Shown piece after piece: positions 29,680-41,389 of a stretch of DNA of 64,000 nt. Source of the stretch: Pictodentalium vernedei (lineage: Eukaryota > Mollusca > Scaphopoda > Dentaliida > Dentaliidae); assembly GCA_031216915.1 (NCBI GenBank), contig CM062292.1:68932790-68996789 (forward strand). Direction: 5' to 3'. The translations under genes were made by a program, and so were the position numbers. The notes under the pieces are model-generated. The model was not told where the DNA came from. It worked only from the letters and a program-made list of their open reading frames with translations, and made no database searches. How positions within the stretch are numbered: the stretch's first letter is position 1; the number at the start of each line of letters is the position of its first letter.

Positions 29680-29930
29680 CGCGTTATAATTACATGTCAA
29701 TTTGTTATAAAGACTTAACAACTCGTTATAACGACACCACAACTCGTTGTAACGACTTCACGACTACTACTCGTCGTAATTACATGCGAACTTGTTATAA
29801 CGATGTTTGGGGCTCACAACAATTCGTCAACTTCTTATAACGACTTCACAACTCGTTCTGATGATTTGTAAGCTCACTTGTAAATTCATTATAATGACTT
29901 GTCAACTCTTTATAATCTTTATACGTTAGG
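29680..29930. repeat. degenerate ~20-bp satellite, second part
   Basis: Continuation of the AACTCGTTATAACGAC satellite interrupted by the MITE. Confidence 0.85.
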
Positions 29931-29946
29931 CCTAAACAAATTAAAA

Positions 29947-30350
29947 ATCTGTGTCTCAGGCCCTCCGGCATGGACCTTTTGACTGCCGCATGCTCTCTTT
30001 TTATAACCAACGTAAACTTAAAAAAAATAAAAATTAAATGGTAATGTCTGATATTTTACCCAAGTTAACAAAATTGATAAAGTTGTCCCTTGAGTGCAAG
30101 GAGGCTTTGCAATGCTTTAGTGCAAGGATACTTTAGCATTGCAAAGTCTCCTTGCACTCAAGGGATGAAATACACCACCACCCATACTATTCCGTAGATT
30201 ATGAGACCTAAAACTTGAACCAAGAAGATGAACTTTTGATGGCAAAGAAATAATTACAGAAATAAAAAATAAAATAAAAAACTACTCGCCCGCATGCAGT
30301 TTTACAAATAATGAACTGGGAAACAGAATATCTACTTTGCGTGGCCTTAT
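29947..30350. mobile_element. GGCCCTCC-ended MITE, copy 1
   Basis: Shares with 37336-37770 the end CTGTTTCTCGGGCCCTCC (slightly varied), TGCCGCATGCTCTCT, and an internal hairpin (30086-30164) built on CCCTTGAGTGCAAGGAGG. It has no coding capacity. Confidence 0.82.
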
Positions 30351-30611
30351 AATATCATTTTGGAGACCAGATTCCTTGAAGAAGTGTTTGTTATTCACGC
30401 TGCCGCTCAGTTGTTGTCACCAAACGTGCGAATGCATTATATGATAACCGAATGGAAACCGAAGAACTCCAAACACCATACAAATCATTCTATTTTAAAA
30501 AAAAATTCAGTTGGATCGTGAACTCTATCTTAAAGTTAGTACGGTCCAGACAATCCGAAACGCCCAATACTTTTAAGAACTGTAAACAATTACAAGATTA
30601 AACCAAACTTT
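30351..30611. other. no gene seen
   Basis: Unique AT-rich spacer between the MITE and the SINE. Confidence 0.5.
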
Positions 30612-31030
30612 GGGGGCGCGGTGGCGTTGCGGAACCGGTTCTCGTCAAATCACCGAAATTAAGCAATGTTGAGCCTGGTTAGTCCTTGGATGGGTGACCG
30701 TCTGAGTGATCGATTCGAACTCCCGCGTTGTGTCCTTGGGCAAGGCACTTAACCTCGATTGTCCACGCGGGGACACGATGACGCCGTGTACTAAAGGCGT
30801 ACTGCTCGTCGATGGTGCGCATGTCTTCAAGCAATCTAACCCTGTGCTGTTGTGCGGAGTTACGATGTTGGGGAGGTGGCAGCTGCTCGTCGTTGCTCGG
30901 TGGTTCTCTCCGGTTACTCCGGCTTCCTCCACCTGTAAAACTGCCACCGACACGATATGACTTTGTCTGTTAAGGTGTCGTTAAACTTTAATAAATAAAT
31001 AAATAAATGAATAAATAAATAAATAAATAA
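30612..31030 (+). mobile_element. 5S-rRNA-headed SINE, second copy
   Basis: The 5S-like promoter is very clear at 30640-30705 (TTAAGCAATGTTGAGCCTGG, then TTAGTCCTTGGATGGGTGAC). The shared body includes GTTGTGTCCTTGGGCAAGGC, and the tail is (TAAA)n. Possible imperfect target duplication around AACCAAACTTT / AACCCAAACATTT. Confidence 0.93.
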
Positions 31031-31331
31031 CCCAAACATTTCTCTAATAAATTTGCCCTTCATAAAGGTTAGTTGCGTGGCGGAGGTTATTATGTTATTT
31101 CATTCGGCTGACAATTACACATTCGAGAAAACTTGCAAGAGAACTCCTCTCCTTTCCGCAAAAAAAACCCTTCTAGCTCTTTGGATAAGGCTCAGTAGTT
31201 CAGGAAAAGCCCTGAATGCAAAGATAACGGAAGGCGTACGAAAGTCGACGAACAACAACAGACTGTTGTTAGAAACTAGGAATTAGTACTCTCCCAGTTA
31301 GAAAGAGTTCCTAAACAAGTGCAGTAAAGCC
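31031..31331. other. no recognisable gene
   Basis: The frame at 31053-31286 has no domain. Confidence 0.4.
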
Positions 31332-31433
31332 ATCGTAATTATAAGCCCACAGCGTGTGCTCAACAAACGCTCGGTGCAAATGTACCGTAAGTATAAGCCT
31401 AGAGTGTGTGCTCAACAAACGCTCGGTACAAAT
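31332..31433. repeat. 50-bp tandem duplication
   Basis: Two copies of a unit containing GTGTGCTCAACAAACGCTCG. Confidence 0.9.
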
Positions 31434-31565
31434 GTTCCATGGTTCCAATGCACCACCTGAAGTAAATTGATTTCCACTTTGACGCCAATTTAATTTTTGT
31501 TTCCTGCATTTCACTTGGTTTCTGTTTTTTTTCTTCTGTCTCCAACTAATGATCTATACAATCAC

Positions 31566-31865
31566 CGGGGAGCACGGTAGCTCATTATACTTCAAAGCGA
31601 AAAGTACACGATTCGATCCCCGCTAGGGGTAAGTGCGCTGTTTACTTGGGCAAGGCACTTGATCCTAACTAAACACGCGGAGGGAGAGGGGAGGGCAGGG
31701 GTGGCGGAAGCTCGATGAAGTGGACGGGTACAAATTTACAATGCTACCATGGTTCGACCCAGTGTGAAAAAGGTTACAATCGTATATCGGTAAATGTACC
31801 ATGACTCGCTGTAGACTATCGTTTAGATGAATATGCCGCTGTGTGGTCACTGTCCTGTCCATTTT
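31566..31865 (+). mobile_element. tRNA-headed SINE-like repeat with a different body
   Basis: The head (31566-31625) has tRNA-like A and B boxes (GTAGCTCATTATA; GATTCGATCC) and is followed by CTTGGGCAAGGCACTTGATC. A ~170-bp body (CTACCATGGTTCGACC; GGTAAATGTACCATGACTCG) recurs in inverted orientation at 47095-47295 without the head. Confidence 0.7.
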
Positions 31866-32036
31866 TTCTACTTCGACCATCTTCCAACCCGAAGGCCAGC
31901 CTTCGGGTTGGAAGATAGTTGCAGTTGAAGAAACGGACCGATGCGACCGAAACGGACAGGACAGTAACCACACAGAAAGTGCCGCTGTGTGGTCACTGTC
32001 CTGTCCGTTTCTTCTACTTCAACCATCTTCCAACCC
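31838..32036. repeat. palindrome plus direct duplication
   Basis: GTGTGGTCACTGTCCTGTCC occurs at 31838 and 31991 in direct orientation and once inverted at about 31960. The inverted pair folds around CCCGAAGGCCAGCCTTCGGG. Confidence 0.88.
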
Positions 32037-32214
32037 GAAAACGACCGAAAGTGGGATTTTTTGGCAAAATATTGTTTGGATTAGCAAATAATGTTACAGG
32101 AATGCTGACACGTTCGCCCGTGCCCATTTTAACTCATTGTGAAACTGCGAAACATATCTGTGGAAGAAAGTGGAGGTGCACGTACCCCCTGTGCCCCCTG
32201 GCTCCGCCGTCTCT

Positions 32215-32440
32215 GGGGGAGGGGGCACGGTGGCACTGTGTACTAAGGTGTATTGCACGTCGAGGGTGCACTTCTCTTCAACCAGTTCTAACCCTTCTTG
32301 TGCGGAGTTAGCACGATGGGGAGTTGCTCGCTACAGCTCGGTGGTTGTCTCGGGTACTCCAGCTTCCTTCACACGCGAAATAGTCCGACACGAGGGGCCC
32401 GTGGCTATCGAAACTGTTGTGAAACACAATAAACATACAA
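32215..32440 (+). mobile_element. headless SINE body fragment
   Basis: Matches the body shared by the 5S- and tRNA-headed SINEs (CACTGTGTACTAAGGTGTAT, GGTGGTTGTCTCGGGTACTC) but lacks a recognisable promoter head. Confidence 0.75.
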
Positions 32441-32484
32441 TCACCAACTAATGAACCCACTTTCGAGACAGATAAAAGTCATTT

Positions 32485-32660
32485 GTTTGACCCTTTGCCT
32501 AACGTAACAACCATAAGCCTACCAGTCGGCGCTATTCACAAAACATCACCCCTCAATATTTTTTCTATAATTTTCGCTTCAAATAGATAGCTTATTATCC
32601 CTTCATTGGAGCGAACCATTAACTTGCCAACGTCGCCAGTAGTGTGTCTCGCTTAAATCG
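32485..32660. repeat. diverged half of a piggyBac-like MITE
   Basis: Begins GACCCTTTGCCTAACGTAAC, similar to the left end of the family at 32668, and then diverges. Confidence 0.5.
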
Positions 32661-32667
32661 ACCCCTT

Positions 32668-32919
32668 TTAACCCTTTACCTAACGTAACGGCCAAAACCG
32701 GCCAGCGCTATTATCAAAAATCGCCTATTAATTTTCATTATTTTTTTCATTTTTTGTCTCAAAAACATAGGTTATGACGCCTCGTTGGAACGAGCTCGTC
32801 GAGCTCGTTCTAACGAGGGGTCATAACCTATGTTTTTGAGACAAAAAATGAAAAAAAATAGTTATTCAAGAATTATTTTTGCAAGTGTCGTCTGCTTTTC
32901 AGGTTACGTAAAGGGTTAA
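32668..32919. mobile_element. piggyBac-like MITE, copy B
   Basis: Bounded by TTAA, with ends TTAACCCTTTACCTAACGTA and inverted GTAAAGGGTTAA. A long central palindrome has arms CATTTTTTGTCTCAAAAACA and GAACGAGCTCGTCGAGCTCG at the tip. TTAA targets and CCC ends fit piggyBac. It has no coding capacity. Confidence 0.92.
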
Positions 32920-33232
32920 CAGAATATTATGTTGGATGTGATGTGGCATAATCATCTTCTTGATTAGTTCCGTCATGTTGGTTGTCATGATAGCACGCAT
33001 GCGAGGCCATGTTCTGACACCATTACAATGGTGAAAGGTAGTTTTAGCGCCCAGTGCGCAGGGCGTCATTATGTCATCGGCTGAGGTATCAGTAGCTTGA
33101 AGAAAGTAGAAATGGGACAGCTGTGATGGAAACATGGACCGCACCGTCAACTAAGAGCTGGCAGAAGTGGCCGGTGATAGCTGTGGAGAAACCAGTATCA
33201 GTGGCACGATGAGTGGGCAGGTGCAACGCAGC
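32920..33232. other. no gene seen
   Basis: Spacer between two MITEs; a - strand frame at 32899-33150 is not credible because it runs into the MITE end. Confidence 0.5.
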
Positions 33233-33479
33233 TACAGTACAGCTGCCGTAGACTGGTCACTTTCCACGGGTGGGCAATATCTCCACGGACGCAATAATAT
33301 TAGATTCCAAACTCTAATTATAGGAATAATTATCGGAAATTTAATTAATGAAGCACCGGGTACAACCCGGTGCTTCATTAATTAAAATTTTGTTGATGAT
33401 GATTTCATTACCTGTAAAACGCACGCGTGGACATCACTGCCCACGCGTGGATTTCGATCAGTCATCTGCGACTGTAGTC
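33233..33479. mobile_element. CCACGCGTGG-ended MITE, copy 1
   Basis: The ends are GTAGACTGGTCACTTTCCAC and the inverse of GACTGATCGAAATCCACGCG. The central hairpin is ATGAAGCACCGGGTACAACC. A homologous copy lies at 63739-63993. Confidence 0.88.
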
Positions 33480-33621
33480 ACTGTACTGTTGTAGTGCCGT
33501 GCTATAAGTAGGGGTGTCACGGTTATTGATTTCCTAATCGATTAATTGTAGTCACTGTACTGTTGTAGTGCCGTACTATAAGTAGGGGCGTCACGGTTAT
33601 TGATTTCCTAATCGATTAATT
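33474..33621. repeat. 74-bp tandem duplication
   Basis: Two units starting GTAGTCACTGTACTGTTGTA, nearly identical, abutting the MITE end. Confidence 0.93.
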
Positions 33622-33639
33622 GGCCGAGATAATCGGTTA

Positions 33640-36350
33640 TAATTGAATAATTGTACTAAGATGAACACAAAGAGTATTAAGAAAACAAACTTCAAAATTT
33701 AGCCTATTTTCATTAAATGCGTCCTATTATAAATGACAACTAGAAATCTCCACAAACTGTTTTCTGGTTGTTTGAAATTGAGCGACTTTATATTTTCATT
33801 TGAAATTTACGTACCCGATGCCAGCGATGCCGAGTTAACGTTTTTTTCTATACTTTTTATTTGCAGCCTCATTTTAGCCTCATACTTTCGACACCTTGAG
33901 AATATAATCTATGCGAAACACCATATCTAAACATATCGTGCCCTTCTAAGATATTCCAACGGTTATGGTGGAACGCTGAGGTGACGTCACAGGGGTCATA
34001 AGGTCGAAATTAAAATGAGTCAGATTTTGTCGAAATTTTAGAATGTAGTGTAGCTAAAAATAAATAAGAGATTTCTTTTTCATTTAATGTCATTTTCGAC
34101 GTTTTCGACGTTTTACGTAATTTTGTAGATTTGCGGTACCACCCACCCCTCTGGTGACACCTGCGCATCAAACTACAAAACATAGCAATAAATTTAAATC
34201 ACAGGCGGCAAAAGGGATAATTTTCGGAGTGCATGCCCACATTTTTTCCACATTGTCCGCAATATCATGTCTATACCCATCGCGGGTAGGAAAACGTCAA
34301 AAATTAAATTTCACGTCTCCAACATGTGAAGTATTAGTATTCGTTGTCCTGAATACAAAGGTGAAAAATAATTTGAACATCAGACGTCAGATACCGGATA
34401 TTTGACGTAAACAATATCGAGGGTTTCCCTCATACCACCGGTGACACCTTTACCCCTTAAACTACAAACAATAGCAATAAATTTAATTCACAGGCAACAA
34501 AAGGGAGGGATAATTGTTGGAATGCATTGCCAAATATTTTTCATATTGTCCGAAAACTGTTAACGCTATGAGCTTAATACCCAACAAGGGTCGAAAACGT
34601 CAAAATAAAATTTCACTTCACCGACTGCAACTCTTAGGAGGTTTTTGTTTTATTACACGGCTGTTCTATGTTATCCCCATATACAGCAACTACTACATTA
34701 TGCGAAAAATGAAAATATGTTCCGCACATATCGTTGACGGACTATTTTTAAATAGAAGCGAAATTACACTGGAATTTTCCACAAATCGTGCAACGCAATT
34801 ACAGTTTGAATCGCTGGCGATAGCTGAAAATCGTTGCCCGAGTTCCAATGTGTTCTATGTACCAGTAGGCATATAGAACACATTGGAACTCAGGGGATGA
34901 AATTGAAACACGGGTTCCCCTCGCAAATTTGGTTGTCGATAAAATGTATTGTTTTTGTTGATAGTTGTCAAATGAATTGCGGGGTGTCCTTCTTATAAGT
35001 GTTTTTTTATAGACGTGAAGGCGTGTAATAAATACAGAACGACACACGAGTGTGAATGGGTTAATCGATGTGGCACTTGTGCCATCGCGGAAGGATAAAA
35101 CGAGAGGCCGCAGGCCTCTGGTTTTATCCTTCCGCGATGGCACAAGTGCCATATCGATTAACCCATTCACACGGGTATGTCGTTCTGTGTATTTACTGTT
35201 CTCAAAAACAAAAGTGAAAACAATTGGAAAATTAGACATCAGATACCGGAGCTATGCGATAAAAAACTTCGACACCCCTACGGTGCCTACCCTACACACT
35301 ACCAAATTGAGCCCTAAATTTAAATCACAGACGGCAAGAGGAATAGTTTTTTTTTTGCAGTGCATTGCCAAATATTTTCCACATTGTCATACAATTGTTA
35401 ACGCTATAACATTAATAACCATCGAGGATCGAAAAACGTCGAAATTAAATTTCACTTCACGAAGGCTAAATCTTACGACATTTTGGTACTAGTGATCCTC
35501 ATTAAAATCAAACGTCAAATACCGGAGATATGACGTAAACAACGTCAGTGATACTAAATTTAAGTTTTTGTGTTTATATTCATTATAAATCACTCTTTTT
35601 GATTTACTTACCATCGTGCTTATAAACGACACAACTATCAAACTTCACCACTGTTTTCTGGTTATTTAAAGTTGTTCAGTTTCATTTCAAATTTCGAATT
35701 CGATGCCAGTTGTGGAGATTTTACGTTTGTTTCTATACCTTTTATTTCCAACCTCATTTTCAGCCCAAACCTTTCGAAATTTGGGGAATATAACCTACGC
35801 AAAAATAACTCGCGTGTGAATTGGTTAATCGATATGGTACGAGTGCCAGCGCGGAAGGATAAAAGGCCTCGCGTTTTATCCTTCCGCGATGGCACAGGTG
35901 CGATACCGATTAACTCATTCGTTTTGTGTCGTTCTGTGTTTATTACACGCCTTCGCGTCTATAAAAACAATTATTAGAAGGACACTCAGCAATTCATTTG
36001 ACAACTATCAACACAAAGAACACATTTTATCGTCAACTAAATTTGCGAAGGGAACCCGTGTTACTATTTCTTCCCCTGAGTTCCAATGTGTTCTACAGGG
36101 GACGATTTTCAGCTATTGCTAGGGATTCAAATTGTAATTGAGCACAATTTGTGCGAAATTCCAGTGAAATTTCGCTTCTATTTAAAAATAGTCAGTCAAC
36201 GATTTCCGTTCCGCGCATATGTGCGGAACAGATTTCCATTTTCCGCATGGTTTAGTATTACTAACGATAGGGATTTCATTGAACAGGCGTGTAATAAAAT
36301 GGGTTTCCGACATAGAAGATTCTTAATAAGTTATTTCAACCTCGTTGAAT
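33640..36350. repeat. nested direct and inverted repeat cluster
   Basis: Three direct copies of a ~250-bp unit lie at about 34148-34400, 34440-34660 and 35275-35540 (shared CAATAAATTTAA and AATTTCACTTCAC motifs). A direct pair lies at 33730-33930 and 35650-35810 (CTGTTTTCTGGTT). A large inverted pair lies at about 34695-35170 and 35810-36250. Hairpins sit at 34847-34893 and 35048-35178 (GGAAGGATAAAACGAGAGGC at the tip). No coding region is credible. Confidence 0.85.
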
Positions 36351-36354
36351 GACT

Positions 36355-36672
36355 TACAGTTAAAACTAGAAGTCCTGTCACGAATAGTGCGCTTATCTAG
36401 GCTTAATTGCGCGTTGGAATTGCGCGCAAGTGCCATATCGAATGAGATCCAAAGCACGACAGGTTCTCCTGGTTACTCATAGCAAACACATGCAATGTTT
36501 CTGCCAATGGACCTCCGGGTTACCCGGAGGTCCATTGGCTGAAACATTGCATGTGCACAGGTCATATGTACAGAAGTTGATAGCTTTACTTGGGCCATAA
36601 CGCGTACATTAACGCGCATATCAGCGTGCTATTTGCGCGCATTTCATGACAGGACTTCTAGTTTTAACTGTA
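36355..36672. mobile_element. mariner-like MITE, copy 2
   Basis: TA-bounded; ends TACAGTTAAAACTAGAAGTC and inverse. It is collinear with 6833-7150 at high identity. Confidence 0.92.
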
Positions 36673-37335
36673 AGAGTAAACACATCTGCGCACCCCGTCC
36701 CTGTGCTTTGTTAATTCGCAATAGGGTTGCAATTGCAACTAGATTATTTTGAAATCGCAAGCTATTTTCTACAGATCGTCCAACGAAACACGGCCATGAC
36801 AGTGTGGTCATAACAACAAGGAGAACGTGTTTGCTGCCTTTGAACACATTAAGCCGCTGGATAACGTGTCGCTTTTAGTCACTTGAAAGCACAGCTTATC
36901 TCAGGTCGGAGTAACAGTGCCGTCCTTTGACATTAAAGTGTGGCCAAACCTCTAGGAGAAGCTTCTCAAAATTTTCAGTGTTATTTGTATGAACTCTGCC
37001 GACACCGTCATACCATTGTGAACTCCTCGAATCAATTTAAACTCTTAAAAAGGCTATATGGGGAATGATGAATTTTTTAAAAGACTTAAAAACGTCAAAA
37101 ATGGGGATAAATCGAAAAATTAAAAACAGCTACCTATCCTCATTTTTGAGCTCTACAACATACTAAACTTTCATGAAAATCCGTGTCATTTTAATTGTTG
37201 ACCATACGACCCCGTATGACGTCAGCTCACAATTCGGCAATAATGGATGAGCATCTTCTTGGACGGGAATACATTTTAGATACGTTTTTTACGCAGATTA
37301 TATTCGTATATTTCTATTTAACCCCCAAAAAGTTA
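36673..37335. other. no gene seen
   Basis: AT-rich spacer; no repeat family or exon recognised. Confidence 0.5.
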
Positions 37336-37770
37336 AATATCTGTTTCTCGGGCCCTCCCACATGATCCTTTTGGCTGCCGCATGCTCTCTTTCTGCAACC
37401 AATGCAAACACACAAGAAAATTAAATGGTTTATGTCTAATATTTTATCCAAGTTAATAAAATTTTCCCTTGAGTGCAACAAGGATTTCTAATGCTTCATC
37501 ATTGCAAAGCCTTCTTGCACTCAAAGGATGAAATACACCTCCACCAATGCTATTCTGTTGATTATGAGGCTTAAAACATAAAACAAACCAATAACATAAA
37601 CTTTTTATGGCAAAGAAATAATTACAAAAATAAAATGAAAACACGCCCTCCCACATGCAATTTTACAGAAACAAATAGCCTGAGAAACAGATTTACTTTG
37701 CGGGGCCTAATGAAAAAAGAGAGCATGCGGCAGCCAAAATGACCACATGGGAGACTCTGAGAAACAGGTT
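37336..37770. mobile_element. GGCCCTCC-ended MITE, copy 2
   Basis: Well-preserved ends: CTGTTTCTCGGGCCCTCCCA at the left, and the inverse of CTGTTTCTCAGAGTCTCCCA at the right, each followed by TGCCGCATGCTCTCT. It is homologous to 29947-30350. Confidence 0.88.
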
Positions 37771-38604
37771 TTATTATTCTATGGTGAGTCTTTTTTGATA
37801 ATGATAATGTTATAATAGGTTCGGCCAAATCACGTCTCAATCTCGAATGTTTATTGTATTTTGGAAAATAGATCGTCTGAGATATATCAGTTGGTCGGAG
37901 AAGCAAACTACAGGTTCGCTTTTCCAGCCAGATGAAATATTCCAGCCGATTTCATCTCAGCATGGGCGATGGACTATTTGAGGGCTAGACTGGTTCCAGG
38001 CCAAAGGGCTATACTGGTTCCAGGCCATAATAGCATAGTGACAAATTACTTACAGAATTAGCCTGGTGGTTTGAGAGCTTGTATTTTAACTTTATCCATC
38101 TTCTTGCCCGGAGGCTAATTTTCCACTTTGACGATGTTTGAAAGAGAAGGTATAGATAGACCTAATTGTAATATACACCAAACACGATTTGTGTATTTCA
38201 ACTGTTCTGGAAGTATATTTATCGGCGCCCCCACCCCCACACACACAATTTTTGACACCCTCTGTCGAGCTCATCAAGACCTGCGAATTAGAAAATGCTT
38301 GTGAATCAGAACAATAGCATTTCAGGGGATTCATTTTTAAACCCTCCTTTAACCGACCGATCAAAGTGTAGGTACAGTACGTCTTGGAAATTAGCCCCTC
38401 TCCCGTCCCTCGCCGCCCCCACTTCCACTAAGCTTCCGCCCTTTTCACCACGTTCTGATCTCGAGTTAAACGCAGCATACACAAGCCTTGTATGATTCAA
38501 TGGACATTGTTCTATCTCATCAGGGATATACTTAATCGTTTGCACGGTAATGACAAAATATAGACAATTCAACAAGCAAATGCTTCCCATAATGCAACAA
38601 GAAA
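37771..38604. other. no gene seen
   Basis: Unique sequence with a short C/A-rich stretch at 38222-38250; short frames carry no domains. Confidence 0.5.
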
Positions 38605-39000
38605 TTTAGCCAATTCTATCTTGTTTCACAGAGCTCATTGAGCTCTGTCAAACATGTTTGAATAGGTTTAATTCCAAGTTGCACTCGGAGGATAATGTGT
38701 AATTTGTCTACTCCCGTGTGAAACGGATCAAAGTATAAGTTTTGATTAATCGCTGGGTGCCATCTCGGTGTGATTGTTTGACATGCCCTTCAATACTATA
38801 TTGCCACGGTTTAAGATATTACTGTATATTGTAAGGGGTTCTTCATTCCCCGAGATGTATTTTTCATCAATGCTCATTCGCGTTTCAAGACTCTTCGTGG
38901 TTATGTAATTGTGAAAGCTAGAAGATAAGATGACGTTTTTAGGTGGCAAATCAAAATAATGTTGGCCCTTCAAAATCTGCTTACATTAACAGAAGTGAAT
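38605..39000. repeat. dispersed GAGCTC repeat, copy 1
   Basis: Begins with a palindrome (38618-38658, ACAGAGCTCATTGAGCTCTG). The flank is homologous to parts of 43.43-43.92 and 45.41-45.66 kb (for example CCACGGTTTAAGATATTACT). Confidence 0.7.
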
Positions 39001-39646
39001 AACGAGGTCAGACTGCTGTATCATCAGTAATTGGACAACACGTCGCACAACAAACAATAACTTGGACGAAAACATATCCAATCGAATACTATAAAAATAC
39101 AACTAGCATTTATGAAAACATAGGTCAGAATTAAGCAATATTATTGGCTCTAAAAGTCTGGGCGATTTTGACCCTTTTCCTGAAATCGAAGGTTACGATC
39201 TCCTCATTTCGTCATATCGTTTAGCATTTTTCTTTTTTGACACGTAACATTTCAATATAACGTGTACTGATACAACACAGTTGTGCGCAGAATTTGGGCT
39301 CAATAGAAACTCGTAGTGCCAAGTATGTGAACTGAAAGAGCGGCAAATTGTAAGCTATAGACCTTTTTCGATAAGAAAACCACGCACATGTGACTGAGAA
39401 CTAAACTCAGTTGCGGATTGATCAAAATTTCTATTTTCTCTTGTTTTTGTTCTTTTTTGCTTCGTTTTGGCGGAGGCAATAGGGAAAGCCAAATCCGATG
39501 GAAGATGTATCAAAGATTTACATACATCAATAGCATAAGTTTAACATATTAGTGCTTCCACCTGCATCCGTGTAGGCGGATACTTGAATTGTCCGCACTA
39601 GCGAAATACTCGAAGATAAAGTGAGGAGTCTGATATAGCCAAAAGT
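39001..39646. other. no gene seen
   Basis: Unique sequence without recognisable features. Confidence 0.5.
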
Positions 39647-39837
39647 TGGACCCTGCGAAACTTCGAGATTCTATTCGATTTCGAATCTTCTTAAGTTGAT
39701 ATTCGGTTCGATTCCAGATTAATAACTGTCGGCTGTCCGATTCGTTTTCCTTCGAAGCTTTTCACTGGAATTTCTCTTGGTATCAGTCATCTTGTCGTCT
39801 CATAAAAATTAAAGCTGAGATAGAAATTGTACATTAT

Positions 39838-40206
39838 TTATTTAATTATTAGTGTTTAAGGTCACATACTTATGCACAATTGCTAATCGTGACCCTTACA
39901 GTTTTACGGGTGGAGGAAGCCGGAGTACCCGGAGAGAACCACCGAGCAACGACGAGCAGCTGCCAGCTCTCCAACATCGTAACTCTGAACTCTTCACCGC
40001 AGCACAGGCAGGGTTAGATTGGTTGAAGACATGCGCACCATCGACGTGCAGTACGCCTCAGTACACAGCGTCATCGTGCCCCCATGTAGGCAATCGGGGT
40101 GAAGTGTCTTGCCCAAGGACACAACGCGGTTGCCGCAGGTGGGATTCGAACCGGGGACCTCTTGGCTTGCAGCCTGCACCTCTTCCAACTGAGCCACAGC
40201 GACCCG
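39838..40206 (-). mobile_element. tRNA-headed SINE sharing the body of the 5S SINEs
   Basis: On the - strand the head has an A box GTGGCTCAGTTGG (40184-40196) and a B box GGTTCGAATCC (40142-40152). The body (GTGTCCTTGGGCAAGACACT, continuing to the CCGGGTACTCCGGCTTCC region) and the AT-rich tail are those of the 5S-headed SINEs at 1.2, 30.6 and 44.4 kb. It lies inside a hAT-like MITE. Confidence 0.9.
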
Positions 40207-40431
40207 TTGAAAATAAAGACTAAATGTAATTTCCGCAAAAATTAACCTAAAAAACATCTGTAACCATGCCACCATCAATGCTAATTCCAGTTTCACTAGT
40301 CACTACCACTGCTGAAAGAAATTATTGTAAAGTTCCCAAGCAATATCGATGATGCGCCTACGGTTGCTAGCGTCTGGCGCCGTCAGTGCCCAGTATAGAA
40401 TTTTCGCATTCGTTTCTATTTTTGAATGAAA

Positions 40432-41068
40432 CTCCTTACCAGTGGCGGCGCCAGAGTTACAAAAGTGAGAGGGTACAGTTGGGGATTATGCAGCGCCGAG
40501 CTGGGGTGGGTTTCGGGGGGGGGGGGGGGGCTCTTCTTAAGTTGCGAAAATTTTTTACTGTTTTGCAACAAAATCATACGAATATGGATATCATTGGAAC
40601 CCGCTGGACAAGCCGGTTCGAATGATATTCATATTTGCATGATTTCATTGAGTTATACCTTTGAGAATTTTTCAAAAATATCAAATTTTATTTATTTTTT
40701 AAAATTACTGTAGACTGAATTCCAAACGGATGCCTTGTACGCTCTCGATTCTAGCAATTGACTAGTACTCTTAAGCACTATGTTTCAGTCCGTTTAAACG
40801 CGGCATGCCTTGTTGCAATTTGGACCCTCGACTCTTGTTTGTTGTTTGCAGCTAGCGTGTGTGTGGGGGGACGGGGGGGGGGGGGAACATAATTTCAAAA
40901 CTTCTCTGATTTAGTGCACTTGGGAATATGGGATTAAGCATACCGACCATTACGCCGCAACGTTCAATACAACAAAAATTCAAATGATTGTTTTACTACG
41001 CTTGGCGAAAAAAGTGGAGGGGTAAGTACCCCCACATACCTCTCCATGGCGCCGCCACTGCTCCTTTC
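40432..41068. mobile_element. hAT-like non-autonomous element with 8-bp duplication
   Basis: Ends CAGTGGCGGCGCCAGAG and inverted CAGTGGCGGCGCCATGG at 40440-41060. The flanking 8-mers CTCCTTAC and CTCCTTTC agree at seven positions. There are internal G runs at 40515-40530 and 40864-40884. No transposase is seen. Parts of the ends read through into short frames that are not genes. Confidence 0.9.
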
Positions 41069-41389
41069 CAGATATTATTCCAACTACATCATCAACGAAG
41101 GCATGTTCTGGTGAAGCAGTTGGGATATTTTATTCAATCGGGACTTCAAGCCCACAGTATTCGCTTAGAGGTTCAATTCGATTTCGAAAAATGGACTTTA
41201 CTCGATTCGATTCGAATCGAAAATAGATGATTTGCAGGACACAAGCCTATAGGTACCCGTCGCAATACTACAGTTATAACCATTAATTGTGTAATGCCAG
41301 GAGCTGATCCAAAAAAGATAACACTGAGAAAAAATCGGTTTTCTTTAGAGTGTTCAGCTCCGGGCAATCGAGATTTTATTTTGTGTTTC

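Larger units (their letters stand above)
39647..41239. mobile_element. hAT-like MITE, copy 1, carrying two later insertions
   Basis: Collinear with the 616-bp copy at 42623-43238 (end CCCTGCGAAACTTCGAGATT; far end GATTTGCAGG). It is interrupted by a SINE at about 39838-40206 and by a second hAT-like element at 40440-41060. Removing both leaves about 600 bp, as expected. Confidence 0.85.

Noticed and set aside
30640-30705. Possible 5S rRNA gene
   Set aside because: Only the promoter part of 5S matches and it continues into a SINE body; it is not a complete rRNA gene.
40140-40205. Possible tRNA gene
   Set aside because: A and B boxes are present but the sequence continues into a SINE body and has no convincing cloverleaf.
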